Shown in pieces: positions 26,246 to 39,700 of a DNA stretch of 64,000 nucleotides. Position 1 is the stretch's first letter. The number at the start of each line of letters is the position of its first letter. The notes beneath the pieces were generated by a model. That model worked only from the letters and a program-made list of their open reading frames with translations, was not told the origin of the DNA and did no database searches. Source of the DNA: Sclerodactyla briareus. Taxonomy: Eukaryota > Echinodermata > Holothuroidea > Dendrochirotida > Sclerodactylidae. The position numbers were made by a program, and so were the translations under genes. The stretch is taken from contig JAODTK010005618.1 of assembly GCA_026419785.1 (NCBI GenBank), forward strand, positions 62,001-126,000, written 5' to 3'.

Positions 26246-27049
26246 ACAGCTATTTCGCTGACACTGTTTCCGATATATTCAGCAGCAACCGTGTTTAAAC
26301 GATGCATAATGACCAAAATGGTCAAGTTGAGTGAAGCTGCTGCTCCCTTGTTGACATTTTTGCGCGCTATGCGCGCGGGTATTTTATGTACCGGAGTGTT
26401 CAGACATATGATGTGCCAGGGGCAGCCAAAGGAGTTCCTCAACAAAATATGCCCGAATTTACTCTGGGGTTTTCTCAATTATCAATGAAAAAGGTTCTTC
26501 TCTTCCGATCTCGTTTGCATAAGACTGGCTTTACTAGTTTTTTAATTGTTCCTTCACGGACGTTGTCGGATTGCTGTTAGGGGACCAGTTGTTGAGAATA
26601 AACAATACATTTAACTATAAATACAAATGCTATCTTGAGGGGGAGGGGGTTGAGGCGGACGACCGGGCGACTGAGGTAGGTCGGCCACCTGGTGGGATCT
26701 GTTATTTTTCTATATATTTGCAGTTGCCTAGGCTATCAGACTGCTTGGGGTTTCAACGAATGTTTCTCCAGGTATTGGGAAGTTCCTGCCTTCGGGCATG
26801 ACGTATATCATGGTTGAGACAGTAGACCTAAAGCTAACTGAATGTCCCAGATTTTTGGTAAAAGCCTGTTTTTCAGATGTGACAGGAAAACCGGGAAAAA
26901 ATGCGCGCTTTCCCCGCACACTGGTGAACAGTAGGGCACAAATTGTTAAAACAATACGGACCAAAAAGTTAAAGTCGGGCCGTGGCAGCGATGATGGACG
27001 ATTACAAAAGTGTGATCACGAAATGCCCGGGTTTGAAGTTTGGTACTAC

Positions 27050-27156
27050 AGCCCAAAACGTCCCGGGAGTGAGGTCATTCCGGCCATCTGGGGTGCTTGC
27101 ACTATACAACAAATTTCTTGTCTGCTCCGCGCCAACCATGGTGGCGCTCTGCTTAC
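27050..27156 (-). repeat. Dispersed hairpin repeat, copy 3
   Basis: On the - strand it starts AAGCAGAGCGCCACCATGG then TTGGCGCGG, a near-perfect palindrome, and continues to CACCCCAGATGGCCGGAA, lining up with the copy at 16484. Confidence 0.6.
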
Positions 27157-27261
27157 ATAGTATGCTTGTGCTCCTGAAAAATAAAGCGACGGGGGGTAAG
27201 TCTAACCTGGCGGGACCGGTGATTTACTGGCATATGGTATATTTGCAAATGTATTCTGCAA

Positions 27262-27366
27262 TCAATTTATAAGGCACGGGAAGTGTCGTTTCCTGCAATC
27301 TAGGGGGTCTGGACAAATGAAAAATTCCCTTGAGATACGCGCCAACTCCTGGTGGCGCTACGCTTG
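27262..27366 (-). repeat. Dispersed hairpin repeat, copy 4
   Basis: On the - strand: AAGCGTAGCGCCACC, then GTTGGCGCGTATC, GAATTTTTCATTTGTCCAGA and GGAAACGACACTTCCC, matching copy 1. Immediately downstream lies C14 (27383-27396). Confidence 0.62.
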
Positions 27367-28389
27367 GATGTAAATCTATCCGCCCCCCCCCCCCCCAAAC
27401 GTCAACACAAATCGCCCGCCCTTGCTAATGATCTAATATAAACAATAGACACAATTGAATGCGCTAACATACAGACAGCCAATTCACGGCGCGTCGTTGT
27501 AAATATGGTGGGTTCACTGGTAATTGACCGAAACAGTATTTATTATCGTTAAAGGTGGGAACATTACATACAAATCAACGCGATCGCCAAGAAGTATATC
27601 GCCTGGTTGCGCGATCAGTTGGTTTCTATTATTATACACAAACAACTAACTAGTTCATGCAGACCATTTCATGTCAAAACGAAACGAACATCACATAGTT
27701 TCAAATATATATAGACATAAAAATTTAGACACCTGAAATTCCTCGAATACACGACCAAAAGTTTGACTCTGAATACAAAAGTCCCTTAATTGTTTTTTTC
27801 TTCATTGCCCCCCACCCCCACCTCTTCTCTTCATAACTACCATTTGAATAGAGTTTATCGCTCAGCAACTCACTACTTTGACCCAAAATCCAACTGAAAT
27901 GTTCTAAATCCCTTAGCTGATGGCGTCCTTGGCCTTTCAAAATCAAAATTTCCTCATTATCATGCTTTTAATTTCAAAGCAGCCAGGACAAGCCATACCC
28001 CCCCCTTCCCCTGACAGGCAGCAAACACCCCTCCCTCCACCACACACAACAACCATCCCCATCAGCAGTCAAGGAAGTCCCAAAAAAATCTTTAGGAAAA
28101 CTCCACATTGTCTATCATTAAATGCCTATTTTGACACTAATTGACATGTTATGGCAACACAGCTACAGGACCAGAAGTGAAATGTTGCAATCCGGCACAT
28201 ATCCAGGGGGTGGGGGGGGTGGGGGGGGGGGTGTTGGGCACGCGTTCCCCAAGTAGAAGAGAGGAAAGAAATCACCTAATCAAATTGTTGGGCAAGAGAG
28301 GGGTTTGCTTTCACAGCTTATAACAGCAGTAAAATTGTCACAGTCTCATGGTTTCTGTTCCTCAGTGCTTCATTTCTCCAGAAGCTATT

Positions 28390-29060
28390 ATATGCATGGA
28401 ATTCAAATCAAATCCATGAACACCAAACACATCAGATCCAAAATGTGAACGAACCATACCTACTCAGTTTGGCGAAATTCTTAACCAAGTTGGGAATTGG
28501 AATAAAAATTAAATTGCAAATTAGGCACAACAATGACCTCTACTGCCCCCGCTTACTTCCAAAATATCAGGATCAAAGGTAAGATCACATCTACCAAGTT
28601 TTGTGGAATCCAACAAACTTAACCAAACTTGGCATAATTATGCAAATTAGACACATTAAATTTACCTCCAGTGACCCCGGCACTCACTTTTAAATTTCTC
28701 GGGAACCATGGTAAAAAACCCACATCCAGTTTCGCTGAAAATCCGAAAACTCGGAAAATTCACATAATTAATGCAAATTAGGCACCTATTTTGCATATTT
28801 TGGGCTGAAATTCGAATCAGTTCATCTCCTGTCCCTCTCCAGGTCCTACATGCCAACAACAATTCCTGTACACATACGGTTCTTGTGCAATCTTGCTAAC
28901 GATCTTAACAATAATTTACATAAATGAGCTAATTACCCAATTTAATTAATGACTTTTGCGCTGCCCACAAATCTAATCAGATCGTGTCCACCCGCCCCCG
29001 GTGCTACATACAAAATTTTGTCATAATCGGGTTCACGGTTTGTGAGAATCCGCTACCGAG
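28390..29060. repeat. Tandem repeat (~120-140 bp) with TGCAAATTAGGCAC
   Basis: The block TGCAAATTAG(G/A)CAC recurs at about 28517, 28633 and 28771. Each copy is followed by TGACC(T/C)C or similar and a conserved CAAACTTGG or CCAAGTT motif. It grades into an ATTCACAT/CAAAATTTTG region and ends before the CA microsatellite. Confidence 0.6.
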
Positions 29061-29067
29061 AAAGTGT

Positions 29068-29135
29068 GACATACACACACACACTCACCTACACACACAC
29101 ATACCACGCACACACACGCACACCATACACACACA
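29068..29135. repeat. (CA)n microsatellite, interrupted
   Basis: CACACACACACTCAC and further CA runs extend over about 70 bp. Confidence 0.9.
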
Positions 29136-30689
29136 CACTCCAAAGTGACCACTAAGTCTCTTCCTCTTTCCTGAATTCATTCAGGCGAGACGAAAAAAAA
29201 AGGGTTTCCACACTCGAGGAGTGTGGGGTGGGAGGTTGAATGGTACCTCCGCCCCCCATTGTTCCACTGGGGGAAGCACCCGATTCCTATGCCGGTCTTG
29301 GTCAAACCGCGCGGTAGACACCCTGATCTGTAGGCTCTGCCGTTGCCCGGACGGCTAGATGACGGCAAACCCTAATTGATTCGGCTCATTGCAAATTGTT
29401 TAACCTATTTCTCTTCAATTCGAAGATGTCGGTAAGTGTTATTAGTTAATCAAGTTTGGAAACGTGAGTAAAAAGCTGTTCAAATGGAGTAGAAAAGGCG
29501 ACCTTAGCGAATTCTCCTAAAACGCGGCGGTCAGGTACAGTGACTTGGAAGTGAACCTCTTCCTGGTCTCAGCAAGCTCATCGAAGGAAGTCAAGTTAGC
29601 GTGTAGCCTGAGTCAATGGGCCGGCTATTGTGGGGATCTCCTTTGCAATGTCAGCTGATGTAGAAATGTTGTGAACGTGATTCAGTCAGGGCCTTGTAAT
29701 AGTTGGCTGCGATTCTCTGCGATGGCCTATGCCTAATTTCTCTAAATACGAAGATTAATGAAGGATTGATTTCAGAAAGTTTACAAAGTGAATGAGCCAT
29801 TGGTCTCAGAACATTTTCGTAAAAATTCCCAAAAGTCGAAACCTAATTACACACCCAAGCAAATGCGCGAGGAACGCGCGAATTTTTTTGTCCTAAACTT
29901 GGGCAATTCGATTTTTTTTATATTGGTGTCCCTCCACCCATCCGAAATTTGGGGGACGTGGTCGCCCACTCCCCGCCCCTCAGGATTGACCCCATGCTAA
30001 AATGAGGGGGATATCGCTCTTTGATTACCAATATTGTTTTGGCAAATCAATGATTGTTATTACTTCATCTTTCACAATATGCGTGGAGAGGCTTACATAC
30101 GAGGTTGTCGAGTGAACAAGTCAAAGGCCTGCCCCCTCCTCTCCCCCTCGGCTTCGTCTGCGGCGGTCTCAAGTGTTCCATTCCAAGTTCAGGCTATTAT
30201 TCCTGCAACCGTATTATCTAAATCTTACGTGCTACGCTTTGTTGCTATGGAATCGCCGACAAAAGCCGCTTGAATATAGAGTTAACTCTTTCCAAACCGA
30301 TGCGGTTGTAGTACACAGCATCCGAAAAGAAATCATTGAAGTTGGTATTGAGCTTCTCCAACACCATTATGCACATTTTCCCCATATGACTATGAAACAT
30401 GGACCCATATTTACGAACGGGGAGGTTGATCAAAAATTGCTCCCCAGGCAACTAACATTGTGGAAAACTGCGTCAATATCCACTACCAAAAATTAAATTT
30501 TGTAAAGAAATGTATTGTGGAGTTATTCGATTTTTTTCCGATTTTACATACATTTTATGGTTCTCAAAATCCTGTTCTACCATTTTCATAGAAATGAAAA
30601 CAGGCGTCGAAACAGGAATGGGTGAAAGTTTTATGTTATTTATCAATCGTTTATGCAGACACTTTAGTAAAATTGGAAGAACACGTCAC
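29136..30689. other. Presumed 5' flank of DRC1; no promoter recognised
   Basis: The segment upstream of the tentative first exon has no clear TATA box. I see no X-box-like (RFX) site that I can defend, although ciliary genes often have one. A 5' untranslated exon could lie here unseen. Confidence 0.35.
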
Positions 30690-30798
30690 ATGAATGAAAG
30701 GAAGAAAGAATAGCTGGCCCGAATGTTGATTAAATGACAGCGAAAGAAAGATTGCAGATAGAAGATCAGGATAGCCAAGGAATCGAAGCTGCGGAGCG
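30690..30798 (+). CDS. DRC1: DRC1 probable first coding exon (N-terminus)
   Basis: The stretch 30737-30798 reads, after single-base shifts, like ERIADRR..RIAKRIEAAER. This resembles the ERIQARRLRIAARLEARRR segment at the N-terminus of vertebrate DRC1. It ends in CG before a GTTAGT donor (GT at 30799-30800). The next exon opens with G, giving CGG for arginine exactly where the family has arginine before EA(L/M)GE. The ATG at 30690 starts MNERKKE and then meets a stop at 30711-30713, so the start is a guess. At least three one-base corrections would be needed. The phase match is the best support; the donor is weaker than those of other exons. Confidence 0.48.
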
Positions 30799-33700
30799 GT
30801 TAGTGGACGAGGGTAGGCTATTGCCTAACTGTCTTAACGTTGGCCTAGCCATTTTAGTTTTTTTTAGGGCAATAATAATAACATCAACAACACACTAACA
30901 GAAGCAACAGTACAGTAGAATTTTGATTGTCCATAAAACCCGGCACTTAGGAATCATTCACTCAGCGGTGAAGGTGCAGGAAGGTCGAGTGCCCGCCTGG
31001 TCCCTGGTTCAAACCTGTGTCGACAACGAGACCCATTCAACCCCCCCTTTCTCGGTGGAGGAAAAGTGGTGCAAAGTAAAGATGTACTCACGTCTGTCGG
31101 GCGGTCCGGTGCAGGAATTTCTCACCCCTGCTTGTAAGGTCTGACCACTATTGAGAAGAGAAGGCGAGTCGTTGCCAGTGTTAAGGCCCACGATACCACT
31201 AGAAGATCAGTGCGGAATTAAGCGTTGTGGTGAGGAATGCCTTAAGGGACATTCCAGCCAAAAAGAATTTAAATGTCTCTGATTGTGCATTAAAAAATCA
31301 GCCAATCAAACTTTGTTCCTGTCATAGCATGTTCGGTTATATAGTTATAATTTCAAAAGATTAACAAATAAATACTGCTAATTTTGCAATTTCGCAACAT
31401 TGGCAACATTTGATGACGTCATATCTACCAATTTGAGAGAAAAGTAAGAAAATGTCTTTTCCGTATGATGGTAGATATGACATCATTAAAAGGTTGCCAG
31501 GTTTGCCAAAATCAGCAAACTATAGAAATTGAGAAGCATATCTTCCCAACCGAAAAGTGATATTTAAAATTGATTCTTTATGTTCTCTTCAACATCGTAA
31601 CACCAAGAGAGTAATAATTTGGCTGTTTTTTGTTTTTTTTTTGAATTTTCCGTTTAATGGAGGTATCACCGAGGAAGATGAAGAGGACTCAACTTTGAAA
31701 ATTAAAAAAAAATGTCTTGATAAAAATGAATTGAAATTCAACGCAGTCTCAGATTTTGTATCAATGATTGTTTACACGCAAGACTGTTACCGCACCTAGG
31801 TAGTGTCCTACATTAGTGTTTTTTCTGGCATGCTCCATTGACTGGGAACACAAAGTGCCCCTATGGGAATGAGTTTCTAGAGAAATTAGCAGTCAATGGG
31901 CAAGCAGAAAAATCACCAAAATATCCACTCATATTTGTGGGTGTATCTCCACCAAATCCTGATATTTTGTTATTGTCATTATACTCCACATAAAATGCAG
32001 GAAAGTCCAAGTGAAATCGGATTTTTCTAACTCTACTGAGGCTTGTTTTTAATCTCCGAAACACAGCCTTACCATGATAAAAAATGAAGGCTTTTGGTAG
32101 CGATACACCAACAAATGTGTGAAATACTGTGATTCTTCTGGCTTGCTCATTGCCGGCTAAACACAAAGTGCGGTCTATGAAATGAGTTTTCACCGTTGCT
32201 CATAACTAGGGCTATCGTTTGTTTGTTCAAAATTCCTTGGTTATTCGCGCAACTGGTACTCCGCGCTCAGTGCGACTACGTAGACACAGGGTTTGGTCAA
32301 AAATCACAGTTTTTACCAAAAATTGATATTACTTCTAAATAAATCTAAATCAAGTATCTTCGTTTACTTCCGCATTGACAAGCCTCCTTTTTTTTCAACG
32401 TCGCTGATCTGTGAAACTGCTGAATGCCGATTTCCATTGATTATGGACTTGGGGACTCGGGACTCTTGACAGGAGAAATCGGACTTGACTTGGACTAGGA
32501 TCGATGTTGAGGACTTGGACCCGATTTGCAGGAGGACTTGGGTCTTGGGTACAGGGTGATTTTAGCTGGGACCCAGGCCCGTTTGAGCGGCCCATGAGGA
32601 GCAGCTGTTTGCACCTGTGAGCTGTGAAAAACTCATAATGTCAGAAAAGCTGTTACACTAATTTATGTTCATGAAATGGAGCCTGGTTCAATTCCCCCTA
32701 AATCCAACCCTGTCTGGAATCGGACTCAGATGGCTGGGACGTGACTCAAAATTGATTAGTACAACTATTACTGGAATGGAGTCACTAATATTGATCATAA
32801 ATAGGTAAATACCCTATAGCCCAAGGCTCACTAAATAAAATCCTGACTTGAGACCACTCAATGTGGAGGAATCCCTGACACTGGGTGGAGGGCAATTCTA
32901 CTCCACAAGTCCCAGACCAAGTAAGAGCAAAAAACCTGTCACTATCTCTGCACCCGGGGGGGGATCGTTGTTGCCACCACATCAGTTGTTTGTTATTTTT
33001 TGTACTGCTAAGAATTATGTCTGGTTCTGTGGAGTTCTTGTACAAAAATTCCAACTTGGTGTTAATAATCGCTATGATAGCTTGGAACCTTAAGGTTTCC
33101 GCCAATATTCGGTATATACTCGTTAATTTTATCATAACAAGACATGGGCTAAATGAATGGGACAAAATACAATATTTGGAATTCACTATCCTCATCAGAG
33201 CATATGTTGGGTGTAATGAGTAAATAACTTAAAAATGTGTACAATTACCAAGTGATACAGTTAAAGTCAATATGTAGTATGATTTACACAACATTGGGAT
33301 TGACTAAGGGTCAATTTTGGCCATTTTGTTAGAACAGTCATGTGGCTTATTTTCTATCTACAGTATAGTTTGGCAGAATTACTGTAGGTCTAATGGTCTA
33401 TTGTTGACTGCTGACCCATATGAGGGTGTTCATGAATGAACGTGCTTGCCATCTAGTATCTATGGTCAATTTTGGTTGATTTGTTCGAATATCCAGGCTG
33501 CCTCTTCTGCAGGTTAGATTGGATGATCAGTAAAATAGTAAATTCATGATGAACAAGGTGAGATACTTGGGGGAAGGTGATCTAGGGGTCAGCTTCAGCT
33601 ATTTGTGGAAACACACAAAATACCTCTCCTCCTTCAGATTAGGTCATATTTACCGTAGTCAGTGGCAACGTTAGAAATGCTCCATGACCTAATTTGTTGC

Positions 33701-36700
33701 TTCTCTCTTTTCAGGGAGGCGATGGGAGAAGACTCGAATGCTAAGAAGAAAGAAGACAAGGAGGAGCAGAGCAAGAGCAGGAAGGCAGATTGAGATAGCC
33801 GGCAGGTATCTGTCTCCTCAGCATAATAAAAGATAACAACAAAAGTATTAAAACCACTGTTAACGTCAGCCAAATGTTTCTGATCGTGTCAAAGTTCAGA
33901 GTTGGGCTTCCACACCTTAGAGAAAAGTTGGAGGCATTCATTGGGGTATTTAGAAGAACCCCTTAAAGGGGAAAGGGCTTATCATCGGTTGGTTAAATAT
34001 TACCCAGACTGTTGCGAGAATTGTCACAGCCACAGGTTCTTTCGGTAACATCCTGTATCATCAATTTTTAGTGAGTTTCCTCTGTTGGTATGCTTATGAA
34101 ACCAATTTATGTGGTGTTGTTCGGAGTTACTTGATTTATCCCCCCCCCCCCCTGGCACCAACCTCATAGGTGGGGGCATCTTGGGATGGTGCCGTGCAGA
34201 TGCAGTGCAGTCTAGTCTCTTAGCATCTCTGAATTCATGTCTTACTCCTAACACCTCATCTTTTTGGCTACCCCCAATGGTCTCCGGTCGGTCTGCCTGC
34301 TAGCTGTTGGGGTCTGTTAGCTTATCCTGTAGCTTATTGTAATTGTTATGGTGGTGCATTCTCTTGCTATTGTATTTCTACTGCTTCATGTTGCCTAAAA
34401 GCAGTGTGTGAACGAACTTACATGATTAGACTCCTATTGTGAAATGATACGGGATTTTCCCCTGTGAATTCTTTTACCTTTATATCGAAAATTGCATAAG
34501 TGTATGGTGAATGAAATTATGTAATGAGGTTTCATTCTGAGAAACATGTAGTCCCTCCTCAAATACCCAGACAGTAGCTTGATGGATTGCCTAACCCTTC
34601 TAATTACAGTGTCATATCCCAAATCGGTGTCCCGCTGATGGTTGGGTTCTACGTTGTTAGCTTAGGCTTAGGCTAATGTATTGGAATTTCGTACAGTACA
34701 GAATTAGCTAGATGGGTTGAGAGATCATGTGCCTCTACCATACTCTATAGATATGATGCTCCTTTTAATTGAATCCCAGAGATTGAGTAAGCTCTCCACT
34801 GATGGATTTGAGTTGGTCACCAATGTGGAGATAGCTGCAAACTCTCGGGAATCTCAGAGAAGAGCCGAAGAGGAGGAGACGTACGACTCAGGTATGTATG
34901 AGCCTTGCAAAAAAACAAAAAAGACTAACTCATCCTATGAGCAATTCTTCACTTTTTGCTCCCTGTTAATAATTTTCCTCCAAGCATTTTATAAATGTAG
35001 ACATAAAAAGAGAATGGGAGAGTGATATGAAATCAGATGCAAGTGTAGACGAGGGACTCTCAACGATTATTGTTAAGAGTAAAAAATCCCATGTGTAGAG
35101 GTTCCAATCTCTTGGCAGGGTCGAAATGAGGGATCAGAGGCTAGGGGTTACTTTTCAACAGGAAATAGCCCCTGGTTTCTTGATTCTAGCATGAGACCTG
35201 GGGTTACTTCGATAGAACCAGGGGTGTAGACTACTTTCTTATCTCATGCATTGAATCCAAGGGATTCAACATGAGTAAGTAAACCCAGAGCCTATAAAAC
35301 CTGGCTCACACCAATCATTATCAAATCACTAAGTCTTAGAGTCTGCTCGCAAAAAAACACTTGAAATGTGCACGCTGCCTCCCCTTCTAGTGTATCGACC
35401 TGAAAAACTGGGGAGGTGAAATTGCCCCCAAAACTACCTCTGGTCCATGAAATACCATTGGGGTGAGGGGCTATTGGTGCATTTCAGGGAGCTAATAGCT
35501 CCGGTCGCAACTCCTGAGGAAGCTGGATTATTGGAATCACTTTGGTATGCATTCCAGGCATGTAGCTTCCTGAGTTTTCATGTTTCGATTTTGTTTCTCA
35601 TTCATTGGTGTATTCGAAATTACAAATTTCACCTAATACCACCTATAACCCCCTTTCCCCCTCCATAATTGTACATATATATTTTGTAGCTGAATGTCAT
35701 GATCCTATAATTTGACATGAGTGCCTTGTGGACATAAAGAATTTGTCTTGGTGCTAGCTAGGCGGCCTCAATATTTTGTGAAGGAGTGGATACTGGCGCA
35801 GCTGCATTCAGATGGTTACAAGGGGTTCGGGTGGGATCAACCTCCTGGTAAAATAACAATTGGTATTGAGGCAGGGTACTGTATAAAACTAATACACCCA
35901 GGACGCTGATTTGTAACTCCAATATCTGGAGTATGGCTCAATGAACCCATGGCTCCAACCACTTTCTTGGAACCTAGTTGATGATGTCCAACATGGAAGG
36001 ACCAAGTCATGTACTTTGTGAAAGACCAATGTTCATGTACTCTGGGCAAATTATGTACATGTAAACTAATTATGTAAACTTTTTAAAGCAATATGAAACA
36101 TAGTAACTCATGTATAGGTACCCTGGCCATAAACTAGTGCAACTTTTTGTCTCAGTCGCTATCCTTCTTTGAGTTTGATGCAGTCATTGTTTTGCACAAG
36201 AATGTTCCTTTATTGGCTATCCATGCTAAACCCTAATCAATGTGATCCCAACACCTAAACAAAGAAGAATGCAATCATTTCTATGTGAATCAGGAATCAC
36301 CTTGTCGGATTAGGTGTCGATTGCGCTCCACGAATAATCACACACATACAGGTAATCGCACGTTGCTCAATTTCATCTTATGACCTATTTACCGCATAGG
36401 CAATGTGGTGGGGAAATCAGTAAAATGCCGTTCATAACGGCAAAAGAGCTGTGATGGATGAGTCAACCTTGGATTTCTCAATCCTCGTGAGTTTAGGGCT
36501 TTGGGAGGAACCATTAACTTTCACCATCTTTTTATACCTACTTTCGATCAATCCCTACAATGAGGACACGTTGATGGATTCAGCTCGAGCACTATTCCTT
36601 AATGCAGGATCGAGAAACTTGATGCAGAAGCCAAAGCCAGCCAGGAGCGTTTTGAGGAGATCACAAAGCGGTGGGGTGTCTTGTGGTCGTAGTATCCCCC

Positions 36701-39700
36701 AGGAACTACACGACATGCTGATGCAGCAGAAAACAGTTATGCGATGCTATGATTGACGAGAAGAACAAAACTCATCAATGACTTTCAAATGGTAAGGTCC
36801 CCTAGTGTATGTCGTCCAGTTGATTGGCCTTCAGGGATTTTTTGCTTTGAAAATATTTGAATTTTTCATTGTTTTCAATTATGTGTCATTTAGAGTTCCA
36901 TTCAGCCTTATTCAGAAATCCTGTCCAGGCCACGAAGCTACCCATACGTAGTAATCTATGTGTTGACTGATATAAACAACACTTTGCTGAAAAAATCTAT
37001 TGGAACGATAGGTCAAAATTTGTAATTTTCGTTTGAAATAGATCCCTCTGGCGATACATATACATTTGCTGTGGCTAGCCGGCTTCTTTGAAAAATCGCG
37101 GACTGATCATCATTTTCTCGAGATAGAAAATGATGAGTGCTGATAAATTGACTGAAGTCTTCTGGGACATGTAGATGAGGGGTTACGAATGTGGCATTAG
37201 TTTTCAATATCATTGATGCTATTTTCTCAAATATTTCAAAGGTGAATGGAAATTTAAGCCACAAACTCACCTTACCTGTACCTTACCAAACAAAGGAAGT
37301 GTGAGGAATATTGCATTGTGTAAAACATTCCGCAGGAAGTACATGTGAACCTTAGCAGCAGAACAGTACACAAGTTCATGGCTGGAGTTGATGGTATATA
37401 TCATACTGCTGTGATAACGATTCAGCATGGAATACTGCGGAGTAGAAGGCATGATCAGATATCACCCCTTAAAGGGGTTTGGTTGGTAGCAACTGGCAAA
37501 ACAAGTGACATCATCGTTTGCATGACATCACATCGAAAAAAACTGCCCAAGAGCAGCTCAGTATTGGTATCGTATATGTCACTGGTGATATGACGATGCA
37601 ACAGTTTCTGATAAACTGTTCCACAATATTTTGCTGTGATATCATGCAAGCGGAAACGTCCTTTATTCACTGGGGGGGTTGCGACATGAGATTGGCCTGT
37701 AGACATGTAAATAACGACAGACGGCATGAGTTCGAAACTCTGAATAATTTGGGACCTAGGGTTATGATATACGCTTCATCTATGTGGGTTTCAAAGGAAC
37801 CTGCAGACATCTTGTGCATTAGTTCAAGATTTCACGGGCAGACAGCACTGTCCATTATTCACCAGGTGTTGTGAGACAATGCCTCTTCAAGGAAGAAAAA
37901 GTGTCAACCCACCCCCCCCAATGCACTCTAGAAAATGAGATTATTGGATATTTGCAAGTACTGTAAGGAATAAAAAAAAGTTGGAAACCCCAGACCCGAC
38001 CACCTGAGGCGTATGGGCCTAGCAGCCAAACCTTCGAGCTCGTAATATCCAAAGCTGATGTTTGAGTTCACATAGTACCCTTGAGCAAGGTATTATTCTC
38101 AAAACTGCTTCTCTCCACCCAGGTATATGAATGGGAAGCTGTGAGGATCCTGAGTACAACAGGCACTGATATAGCTGCTGCCAGTTACTCTTCGAGATTT
38201 TCGGAGTGCGTACCAGGTTTCAATATGCGCAGGGGTAATGCTGTAGAAGCTGCCTTGGATCACTGGTAGCCTGGATATGTGCGCTATATAAGAATACATC
38301 ATTATCACATTTTCGGAATGGAAGGTCAAGTTCAGCGTGACTGCTCCCAGTCGACCAACGCGACACATTGCCAATATCCCGTAACACACCAGTAACCCAG
38401 AAAGTCCACTGTGTTAAGCGGAACAATGAAGAGAAGACCGAGACCTCATCTCGCCCATCTCAATTGCAAGTACATCCGCCCAGGAAAAACGTCCGTTACT
38501 ACTATCAGTTTGAAACCCATGTTTTTTGCTCCCAAGCGTCGCTGATACCACTCTACCATTCTTCCAACTATTCTATATCATTTTTAACCTATTGCCACAG
38601 AGACAATTCTCATTTGTATTCTTGCTCTACCCAGAACTGAAGGCTAAGAGTACCAGTACGTCAAAGACCTGAAGAAACAGGCTGAGGATATCGATCTGAT
38701 GATTGAGAGGATGGAAGAGCAGATCAAGATCTTATGAAGGCTTACAAAGACGAAATCACTCAAATAGAGGTGAAATGACAATTTCTCCCTATTGGCAATT
38801 CTGTTAACTCCGTACTATTGATGACTCCTGTTGGATTATAAAAGAAGCAGAATTGAGGAGAATTCAGGGGGAGCTTCATTTTCATATTTTGCCTCCGCCC
38901 CCAACCTGTTGTTGTAGAGAAAAATCGATTATGATCACTTAAACACTTTCATGCAGGTCCAGCACATACTGGTAAGTACTAATGTGTCATATGTTTACTA
39001 ATTAAATCAATCAAATTGGAAGAACATTGTCATTTGTATACATCCTTGATATGGCTTCCTTGATCTGTTTAATATCCAGGAGGTTATGAAAATCACCCGC
39101 TCAAATTTTCAAAATCGTTTATTCACCATTTCAAAATCTCACTTCTACCTGCACTTCTCATTCTACAAAGCGTTCGGCTATGTGTTCAGGAAGCTAATGA
39201 GGGTTCACTGAGGAACTTGGTGGAACATGGCGGATGGGGGACACCAAGGACAATTCTTTCCGTCCTCTTGAAAAGTGCTGAGATGATATAAAGTCAGTGG
39301 TGTATGTAGCACCCTGGAAAACTCCAGCAAACTAGGGCTCTACCTATAATCGGATCGGACATCGACGCGGTCTGTATAGCATTCTGGCTTAATAAGAATA
39401 AGAATAATAATAAAGAGGTGTTATATGCACTTTATGCAAGCTCGAAGCGCTCAACAAAGAAGATGCAGATCAGAAAGAGAGTTCATAGAGGTGTGCCTTG
39501 GATAGTTTTTCCGTTCCCTCTTGAAGGAGTCTGTGTTGGCAGCTTCCAGAAGGTTGTGGGAAGGGGCAGGTGGGGGGAATCTTTTACGGTTGAGAAAATG
39601 CCGAAGCCATGCTATTGAGTGCTGTTGATTGGAACTATGGTTTTAAATCTACCTGTTTTATTAACTGCCTGCTCTCTACCTCATATACACTCAAATAAAT

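Larger units (their letters stand above)
30799..33714 (+). other. DRC1 intron (tentative first)
   Basis: Non-coding, with the inverted repeat at 31376-31520 and a GGACTTGG repeat at 32430. A 110-codon frame at 31861-32193 (-), ending GDTPTNMSGYFGDFSAC..., is unrecognised. It may be part of an unknown repeat. Confidence 0.4.

Noticed and set aside
29177..29368. Possible structured small RNA gene
   Set aside because: GC-rich with short inverted pairs, but no match to 5S, U-type snRNA or tRNA features I can identify.
30935..31230. Possible SINE with a B box (GGTTCAAACC)
   Set aside because: No A box at the right distance and no second copy in the window.
31861..32193. 110-codon - strand frame in the first DRC1 intron
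   Set aside because: Protein-like but unrecognised. It may belong to an unclassified repeat and is not supported as a gene.
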